From positions 1-11,203 of the forward strand of contig JAUWKH010000024.1 of assembly GCA_030614305.1 (NCBI GenBank): a stretch of DNA of 11,203 nt. Reading direction: 5' to 3'. The position numbers and the translations under genes are program-made. Below, piece after piece: positions 6,440 to 11,203 of this stretch (its first letter is position 1; every line of letters starts with the position of its first letter). The notes under the pieces were generated by a model. It was not told where the DNA came from. It made no database searches and saw only the letters and a list, made by a program, of their open reading frames with translations. This stretch comes from Bacteroidota bacterium. GTDB taxonomy: Bacteria > Bacteroidota > Bacteroidia > Bacteroidales > JADFUO01.

Positions 6440-7003
6440 TTAGCATTTAACTTTCCCCAATAATACTGAAAGACTTCTCTTTATAGCCGGATGTTCAATT
6501 ATTCTAAATCCTGTATTTTGAGCAATCTTAATTGATTCATCAAAATTTTCTTTTGAGATGTGAAATTTTGGTTCTGCAATTAACATTTTACCGCCTTTTT
6601 TTAATGAGTTGTGAATTTCTGTGAAAAGTTTTTCTTTGTTTTTTACTTCATGCACAACTGCAAAAGCCAGAGCAAAATCAATTTGTCCGGTCAGGTCATT
6701 TATTTGCAGGGAATTTGATGTGCATTTTCGGGTTTCAATTACATCGGCAAGCTTTGCTTTTTTAGCTTTTTTTTCCAGCGATTTTAACATTTTTTCCTGA
6801 AGGTCAATACAAATGACACTTCCGTTAACACCTACAATCCTTGCAGCGGGCAGACTGAAAAATCCCATTGCACAACCAATATCAATTACTTTCATCCCTG
6901 ACTTTACATATTTTCCAAGTATTTTCTTTGGATTTTGTGCAAGTTTTCTTATCGGGCTTGCTAATAAATATCCTACCCATATCGGGCAAACATGCTCTTT
7001 CAT
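6440..7003 (-). CDS. Class I SAM-dependent methyltransferase
   Basis: The protein has 187 residues. It shows the S-adenosylmethionine-binding motif I, VIDIGCAMGFFSLPAA (39-54), an acidic end of strand 2 at D67 in VICIDL, and the KKGGKMLIAEP segment near 134-144 typical of the post-motif strand. AVVHEVKNKEKLF (about 114-126) recalls the ArsM/UbiE-like group, and C4/C6 plus C44 are present, but the three-cysteine pattern of arsenite methyltransferases is not evident, so the substrate is unknown. It is a compact single-domain enzyme, cytoplasmic, with no signal. A SAM methyltransferase is sure; nothing more precise is. The upstream gap 7004-7165 contains a CAAAATTA (7054-7061) that would suit a minus-strand -7 box, but no partner -33 box. 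Part of this gene is duplicated downstream. Confidence 0.9.
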   Translation of the reverse strand: MKEHVCPIWVGYLLASPIRKLAQNPKKILGKYVKSGMKVIDIGCAMGFFSLPAARIVGVNGSVICIDLQEKMLKSLEKKAKKAKLADVIETRKCTSNSLQINDLTGQIDFALAFAVVHEVKNKEKLFTEIHNSLKKGGKMLIAEPKFHISKENFDESIKIAQNTGFRIIEHPAIKRSLSVLLGKVKC

Positions 7004-7097
7004 TTTTGTGTTTTTATTATTACTGACGATAAAATTAACTTTTATTGCATATACAAAATTAAAAATATTTAAATAAATGTTTGTGAAAAGGATTTAG

Positions 7098-7149
7098 CCT
7101 GATTAATTCATAAGTTTTTCGTAATAGATCAATTTGTGAATTAAGCAGG
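7098..7149. repeat. 19-bp inverted repeat next to a truncated gene
   Basis: CCTGATTAATTCATAAGTT (7098-7116) pairs with its counterpart at 7131-7149 over 19 bp with one mismatch and two G-T wobbles, around a 14-nt loop. It begins 16 bases beyond the premature end of the racemase-like fragment. It could be a transcription stop, a small mobile element or a trace of the event that removed the rest of the gene. There is no U-run. Confidence 0.6.
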
Positions 7150-7165
7150 TTAGATTATTATACTG

Positions 7166-7504
7166 TTATTTTTCATCAAATTCAACCAAAAGGTTTAAGC
7201 TGATATTTCCGGCGAGTTTATTAATTTTATCAGTTTCTAAAATGTTAACAGGAAAGGCAATTGTGATGTCATCCCATCCGTTTTTAGCAAAATAATTTGC
7301 CATTTCCACAGATGAAACCGCAATAGAATTGATTCCAAAATCCCTGAACCAGCTCCCGATTTCTGCTGATTGATGGGTTTTAAAATGAGGTCTTAACGTA
7401 ACGTTATGCCGTCGCGCTTTTAACGCCATATATTTAATATTTTGAAGGCATTTTTTCTTATCAATAAGAAAAGTGGGATTAATTACCTTTTTCAAGTAAA
7501 TCAA
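7166..7504 (-). pseudogene. N-terminal fragment of an alanine racemase/D-threonine aldolase-like PLP enzyme
   Basis: The 112 residues match the start of the fold-III PLP enzymes of the D-threonine aldolase/D-serine dehydratase group. INPTFLIDKKKCLQNI opens the barrel, and LRPHFKTHQS (37-46) carries the PLP-binding lysine, K42. SVEMANYFAKNGWDDITIAFP (about 65-85) is also typical. Family members run to about 350-380 residues; here the frame ends in LLVEFDEK followed by TAA, so two thirds of the barrel and the C-terminal domain are missing. No matching sequence appears in the 160 bases beyond, so this is a deletion rather than a simple frameshift. An active enzyme is very unlikely. It starts 20 bases after the stop of the upstream T9SS gene and may once have been co-transcribed with it. 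Confidence 0.85.
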
Positions 7505-7524
7505 TTTTTAATAAAACAATTTTT

Positions 7525-9330
7525 TTATTGTTTTAAGATTTTATAATTATAAATATTATTTTTTGTTTTGACTGTAATAATATATAAACCATCTTTAATT
7601 GACTCAGGTGGGAACACAACAATTTTATTCAAACCTTTAGATAAGCGGAATTCTTTATTAAATACTGTTTGCCCTATCAAATTAACCATATTAATCTGAC
7701 AAAAATCGTTCATCTCAGATGGGATCAACAGATTAATTTTATCATAGAAAGGATTAGGCATTATTTTAATCTGATTATTTTTAATATTGGAAATGTTTTC
7801 AAATGACGTATAAATTGTTGAGTCATAGCAAACAGTAAGAGTGCCACCTGATAAATATCTTTCTTCGGCTGGTATTGTGCCGCTTCCGATTTCATTTGGA
7901 ATACCAATAGAAGGCAATTGATCAACAATATTCCAAAAAATTGGTATTGAATCAAGGTAATAGGTAGTATCGGGCAGGTCATTGGTTCCGGATGGAATAA
8001 TTGTTCCTTTTATGTTATTTCCGAATTCAAAATGCTTAGTTCCGGTTAAAATATAGTTACCGTATAATATTTGTTCGTTAGTAACTTCATTTCCTACGAA
8101 ATTTTGTCTGCTTGTTTCTAAAGTCGTATTGGTAGTCATGATAATTCCGTAAAGTTCTGCACGATTCCTAAAAAAAGTATTGTATGGACCTGACGGACCC
8201 CAGTAATGATCAATAATAATATTCTGAATAATATTTCCTTCAAAAAGATTTGAAAAAGCATAATGTCCGTGCAAAGAAATATCACCTGAGAAATCATGAA
8301 TAGGTTCTGAACGGTATGGTTCAATGGAATAATTATATCCGAAAACATTCCCGTTTGCTCCTGTCTTTACCATTAAAGCATGACGCAAATGTTTTAAAAT
8401 ATTATTTTGCACTAAACATTCACCGGAATGATGACTAAGCGTAATCCCATAACCTCTTGTTCCGGTGCCGTCATAAGTAAATGCGTGGTGGATATAACAG
8501 CCTGTAATTTCCAGCTGTGTACTTCTTGCTATTGCTATATGACTTCCAACACTTTTATCGCTTTCAACGCCTTTTACCCAGCATTGAGCTGCAAAGTCGA
8601 ATGACATGTTTGATCCGGCGCCTTCTTCGGGTTCATCTGCACGGATAATTTTTAAACATTCAATACCTACATTATATTTAGGTTCTATCTTACGTATTTC
8701 AAGATTTAATGAAGTGTCATAATCAATTCTGAGAGCATGGTCAATATAAATTGAGTTACCAGAAATATTATTGATTATTACAATTTGGCCCACTGAGTAT
8801 TGTGCCCAGGTAGCAGGACTAATATCCCAATCTCCGTTTAACTGCCTCATTTCAGCATAATTGCCGGGGCTAAATTGCCCTGGGTTTTCAACGGTAAAAT
8901 TAGTTGAGCCTTTTTCAAAACCGGTGATAATTCTTGTAAAATCTTCTGTTTGTCCTTTGGAGATATTTATGCAATTTATTGGTTCTTCTTCAAGGTCAAA
9001 TATTAATGCTGTTGAGTCGGATGTTGCACCTTGTAATATTATGCTATCAGGTAAATTTAATGGTGAATTAATTAAATAATTACCTTCAGGGAAATATACA
9101 ATTCCCATATTTCCGTTTAATGAATTAACAGCATCAACTATTGCCTGATAATCATTTGTAAGACTGTCGCCCTGAGCACCAAAATCTTTAACGTTTACTA
9201 TAATTGCAGGTTCGGGTTTATCTCCCTGATATCCAACACCACTCCAATCAACTCTTATTGAATCAGGAATAACCTGGGCATTGGCGAGGATTGAAATAAT
9301 GAACAGAAATATTAAAAATCTAAATTTCAT
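7525..9330 (-). CDS. Secreted right-handed beta-helix protein with T9SS sorting domain
   Basis: The 601-residue protein begins with a Sec signal peptide, MKFRFLIFLFIISILANAQ, cleaved probably after ANA at 18. VNVKDFGAQGDSLTNDYQAI (45-64) and IVYFPEGNYLI (77-87) are the hallmark opening of the pectate-lyase-3/glycosyl-hydrolase-28-like beta-helix. The middle (about 90-420) has repeated short strands with Asn, Gly and His turns, as in parallel beta-helices. The last 84 residues, starting IKIMPNPFYDKINLLIP, with MVNLIGQTVF and DGLYIITVKT, form a type A T9SS C-terminal domain, the signal for export through the outer membrane and surface attachment. Polysaccharide binding or cleavage is likely, but the catalytic set is not visible to me. 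It has its own probable promoter (9461-9491). Confidence 0.92.
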   Translation of the reverse strand: MKFRFLIFLFIISILANAQVIPDSIRVDWSGVGYQGDKPEPAIIVNVKDFGAQGDSLTNDYQAIVDAVNSLNGNMGIVYFPEGNYLINSPLNLPDSIILQGATSDSTALIFDLEEEPINCINISKGQTEDFTRIITGFEKGSTNFTVENPGQFSPGNYAEMRQLNGDWDISPATWAQYSVGQIVIINNISGNSIYIDHALRIDYDTSLNLEIRKIEPKYNVGIECLKIIRADEPEEGAGSNMSFDFAAQCWVKGVESDKSVGSHIAIARSTQLEITGCYIHHAFTYDGTGTRGYGITLSHHSGECLVQNNILKHLRHALMVKTGANGNVFGYNYSIEPYRSEPIHDFSGDISLHGHYAFSNLFEGNIIQNIIIDHYWGPSGPYNTFFRNRAELYGIIMTTNTTLETSRQNFVGNEVTNEQILYGNYILTGTKHFEFGNNIKGTIIPSGTNDLPDTTYYLDSIPIFWNIVDQLPSIGIPNEIGSGTIPAEERYLSGGTLTVCYDSTIYTSFENISNIKNNQIKIMPNPFYDKINLLIPSEMNDFCQINMVNLIGQTVFNKEFRLSKGLNKIVVFPPESIKDGLYIITVKTKNNIYNYKILKQ

Positions 9331-9460
9331 TATAATTTAATTTATATATACAGGTTTTTGGATATCACTGATAATATATTGAATTTATGCGTTTTGGTTT
9401 GTTCTTTGTCATTATTTAAATTTATACTGTATTAGCCCTCTAATAAACCGGACTAAATTA

Positions 9461-9491
9461 CAAATTTAATATTTTTTTTGATGAAAGTCAA
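9461..9491 (-). promoter_or_regulatory. Probable promoter of the beta-helix gene
   Basis: On the minus strand TTG (9491-9489) is followed after exactly 20 bases by TAAATTTG (9468-9461), matching the Bacteroidota consensus with the same spacing as the rplM promoter. The leader to the ATG at 9330 would be about 125 nt. The region is very AT-rich, so chance matches are likelier than at rplM. Confidence 0.5.
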
Positions 9492-9571
9492 TTTAATGGC
9501 TAAATTTTATTCAACTGATTTAAAACAAATTTTATAAATTTGACGTTAAAATATAAATAAATTTTTACACA

Positions 9572-9591
9572 CCTGTCTGCCGACAGGCAGG
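9572..9591. repeat. GC-rich short palindrome
   Basis: CCTGTCTGCCGACAGGCAGG stands out in a spacer that is otherwise about 80% AT. CCTGTC (9572-9577) pairs with GACAGG (9582-9587), and an alternative fold pairs CTGCC with GGCAG. I recall the same sequence as a dispersed insert in Bacteroidota genomes but cannot verify this here. In the 455-base spacer 9331-9785 it is one of four features, with the promoter above, the ATTTGAAAT/ATTTCAAAT inverted repeat and copy C below. Confidence 0.55.
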
Positions 9592-9622
9592 CAAGGGAAT
9601 GATTATATAAAGAAATTCGAAA

Positions 9623-9665
9623 TTTGAAATTTGGAAAAACTTATTTTAACAGCCTAATTTCAAAT
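9623..9665. repeat. AT-rich inverted repeat
   Basis: ATTTGAAAT near 9623-9631 faces ATTTCAAAT near 9657-9665. The left side belongs to a run of near-repeats (GAAATTCGAAATTTGAAATT). A similar AATTTGAAATTTGAA stretch occurs at 525-540 in the intron's 3' exon. Function is unknown and low complexity makes chance possible. Confidence 0.3.
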
Positions 9666-9680
9666 ATCCAAACTTGTCCG

Positions 9681-9706
9681 TACGAAGCGAAGCAAGTCCG
9701 TATGGA
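9681..9706 (+). repeat. Short dispersed element, copy C
   Basis: It begins TACGA and ends GTCCGTATGGA, like copy B, with a different middle (AGCGAAGCAA). TCCGTA occurs twice with a 20-base period (9677-9682 and 9697-9702), and CTTG (9673) faces CAAG (9693), so a small stem is possible. It lies about 80 bases upstream of the lipoprotein start. Confidence 0.5.
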
Positions 9707-9785
9707 TGGATTTCTAATTTCTGAACTGAATTTTTATAAAAATTATAAGTAGTAGAAAATAAACTAACTAAAAAAATATAAACAC

Positions 9786-10340
9786 ATGAAAAGAATTGTT
9801 TTATTAATAATTGCCGGCTTAACTTTTGGCTGGCTAACGTCTTGTAAAGATAACACTGATAAATCAAAGACGGTAATAACCGAACGCATCCAATATGATG
9901 TTAATATCAAAAGTCCGAATCCTGATTATGACCCGTGGGTACAAAATATTGACAGACGCAAGCGTATGACTTTTGTGAATAAAATTATGGATGCTGCTTA
10001 TTCAGGGAAAATACAGGCTTATGATTATTTTAATAATCCCCTTACTGTTGAGCAGGTAAAATTAATTGGCGTGGATACAATTTATCAAACTTTAAAAAGA
10101 GTTTATCCTCCTTATGATGAATATGATACGGTAATCATTTCAAAATTTGAATTAAAAGATATTACAAAGATCCGCTTCCTTGAAGAATGGTATATTGATG
10201 AAGACAATCTTGAGATTGAGAAAAAAATTACCGGCATAGCACCGGTTATTGAAAAGTACGATCAAAGCGGAAATTTATTAGGTTCTCAGCCATTATTTTG
10301 GTTGTATCTGGATAAAAATTATCCAATGGGTAAGGATTAA
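9786..10340 (+). CDS. GldN/PorN-like lipoprotein
   Basis: The 184-residue protein begins MKRIVLLIIAGLTFGWLTSC. The lipobox LTSC at 17-20 predicts lipidation of C20 and anchoring in an envelope membrane. The mature part carries features of the gliding/T9SS protein GldN (PorN): MDAAYSGKIQAYDYFNNPLT (about 68-87), then KIRFLEEWYIDEDN, ITGIAPV and PLFWLYLDKNYP near the end, comparable with the family's W-x-F-D, IIGICPV and PLFWLYFPE strings. GldN is a periplasmic ring component with GldK. This protein is shorter than GldN proteins and lacks the rest of the gldKLMN cluster, so it is a stand-alone paralogue, role unknown. It precedes an M16 peptidase gene by 151 bases on the same strand. The ATG follows an A-rich leader without a Shine-Dalgarno sequence. 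Confidence 0.78.
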   Translation: MKRIVLLIIAGLTFGWLTSCKDNTDKSKTVITERIQYDVNIKSPNPDYDPWVQNIDRRKRMTFVNKIMDAAYSGKIQAYDYFNNPLTVEQVKLIGVDTIYQTLKRVYPPYDEYDTVIISKFELKDITKIRFLEEWYIDEDNLEIEKKITGIAPVIEKYDQSGNLLGSQPLFWLYLDKNYPMGKD

Positions 10341-10391
10341 TAAATAAAAGTGTCCACTTATAAAGTCAGTGTTTTTAAGTTATGATTTGTG

Positions 10392-10463
10392 ATTTTAGAT
10401 TTATTGCTAACTTAATAATCTTCAATTTATTAAATCTTAATTCACAATTCTAAAATCTAAAAT
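10392..10463. repeat. Inverted AT-rich repeat before the peptidase gene
   Basis: ATTTTAGATTT (10392-10402) faces its exact complement AAATCTAAAAT (10453-10463) across 50 bases. Nearby TTTGTGA and TTCACAA form further imperfect matches, so the spacer looks like decayed copies of one phrase. It could form a long hairpin in the leader of the peptidase mRNA; low complexity leaves chance open. Confidence 0.3.
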
Positions 10464-10491
10464 TTTATCTTTTAATATAATCATCTAACAA

Positions 10492-11203
10492 ATGAATTAT
10501 CAATACTATACATTATCAAATGGTATCCGTGTTATTCACAGATGTACGGACAGTTCTGTGGCTCATTGCGGGATAATTATTAATACCGGCACAAGAGATG
10601 AAACCGAACAGGAAAACGGTATTGCTCATTTTATTGAACATGTGATTTTTAAGGGCACAAAAAAAAGAAAAGCCTATCATATTTTAAGTCGCCTTGAAAA
10701 TGTTGGTGGTGATTTAAATGCATATACTACTAAAGAAGAAACCTGTGTTTATGCATCTTTTCTTGACAGATATTATGACAGGACAATAGAACTTATTGCT
10801 GACATAATATTTAATTCATCTTTTCCGGATAAGGAAATTGAAAAAGAAAAAGATGTGGTTATTGATGAGATAAATTCATATAAAGATACACCTTCGGAAG
10901 AAATTTATGATGAATTTGAAGAAATACTTTTTAAAAACCATCCTGTTGGCAGAAACATACTCGGAACACCTGATAATGTTAAAAAAATCAGCAGAGATGC
11001 CATTAAAAACTTTATTGATAAAAATTATTTTACTGATCAAATTGTAATCAGTTCGGTAGGAAAAATTGATTTCAAAAAGCTCATATTAATAATTGAGAAA
11101 TATTTCGAAGATTTCCCTGCTAAAAACCGCTTAAAAAAAAGAGTAGTTTTTAATGATTATAAACCATCATACAGGTCTGTTGAAAAGAAGACCTATCTCT
11201 CAC
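10492..11203 (+). CDS. M16 family zinc peptidase (insulinase/mitochondrial processing peptidase-like), N-terminal part
   Basis: The frame is open from the ATG at 10492 to the window edge, giving 237 residues of a protein that is usually about 400 (single-module type) or longer. The inverted zinc motif HFIEH is at 46-50, with E49 as general base. E126 in DVVIDEINSYKD lies 77 residues after E49, the spacing of the third zinc ligand in this family. GDLNAYTTKEETCVYASF (73-90) and PVGRNILGTPDNV are also typical. YYTLSNGIRVIH at the start shows that the N terminus is complete. There is no signal peptide, so it is probably cytoplasmic, where such enzymes degrade peptides. It is the second gene after the lipoprotein and may share its transcript. 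Confidence 0.95.
   Translation, partial: MNYQYYTLSNGIRVIHRCTDSSVAHCGIIINTGTRDETEQENGIAHFIEHVIFKGTKKRKAYHILSRLENVGGDLNAYTTKEETCVYASFLDRYYDRTIELIADIIFNSSFPDKEIEKEKDVVIDEINSYKDTPSEEIYDEFEEILFKNHPVGRNILGTPDNVKKISRDAIKNFIDKNYFTDQIVISSVGKIDFKKLILIIEKYFEDFPAKNRLKKRVVFNDYKPSYRSVEKKTYLS

Noticed and set aside
6257..6463. 68-codon plus-strand frame overlapping the end of the membrane protein gene
   Set aside because: It is made of a hairpin, the antisense of the duplicated methyltransferase piece and the short element; not a plausible protein.
8861..9079. 72-codon plus-strand frame inside the beta-helix gene
   Set aside because: Antisense shadow of a clear T9SS protein gene.
9535..9542. TAAATTTG as a promoter -7 box for the lipoprotein gene
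   Set aside because: There is no TTG at the proper distance, and such 8-mers are expected by chance in DNA this AT-rich.

Overview
The window looks like a chromosomal segment of a low-GC member of the Bacteroidota. Four things point there: the rplM-rpsI-rpsB-tsf ribosomal order, a secreted beta-helix protein with a type IX secretion (T9SS) C-terminal sorting domain, a lipoprotein resembling the gliding/T9SS protein GldN (PorN), and promoters of the Bacteroidota form TTG-N20-TAnnTTTG with AT-rich starts that lack Shine-Dalgarno sequences. I cannot name a genus.

Layout. Positions 1-440 are the 3' part of a group II intron. It runs from domain I to the 3' splice site but carries no intron-encoded reverse transcriptase. 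Its catalytic domain V holds a 23-nt hairpin insertion, and one strand of domain VI is replaced by an 18-nt palindrome. Positions 441-640 are 3' exon with broken frames. Positions 641-2149 encode a 502-aa protein that I read as a carboxylate-amine ligase of the glutamate-cysteine ligase fold. Its motif set resembles, from memory, uncharacterised giant-virus proteins. A short gene remnant and a hairpin follow. Positions 2510-5258 (minus strand) are the ribosomal operon rplM-rpsI-rpsB-tsf, with a good promoter at 5407-5437. A divergent gene (5532-6260) encodes a six-helix membrane protein of unknown role.

Positions 6261-6440 are a scar-like spacer. They hold a perfect 12-bp hairpin, a 39-bp duplicate of part of the neighbouring methyltransferase gene, and a short dispersed element. 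Then, on the minus strand, come a SAM methyltransferase (6440-7003), the N-terminal third of a PLP-dependent alanine racemase/D-threonine aldolase-like gene (7166-7504) ending close to a 19-bp inverted repeat, and a T9SS-exported right-handed beta-helix protein (7525-9330). A 455-bp intergenic region with a promoter and two short repeats separates this from a plus-strand GldN-like lipoprotein (9786-10340) and the start of an M16 zinc peptidase that runs off the window (10492 onward).

What links the parts is a family of short elements sharing TCCGTATGGA, present three times: inside the ribozyme core of the intron, in the scar after the methyltransferase, and ahead of the lipoprotein. Together with other palindromes they sit next to truncations and duplications. 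The two leads most worth pursuing are the intron with hairpins in its catalytic and branch-point domains and the virus-like amidoligase beside it. I see no tRNA, rRNA or CRISPR array.
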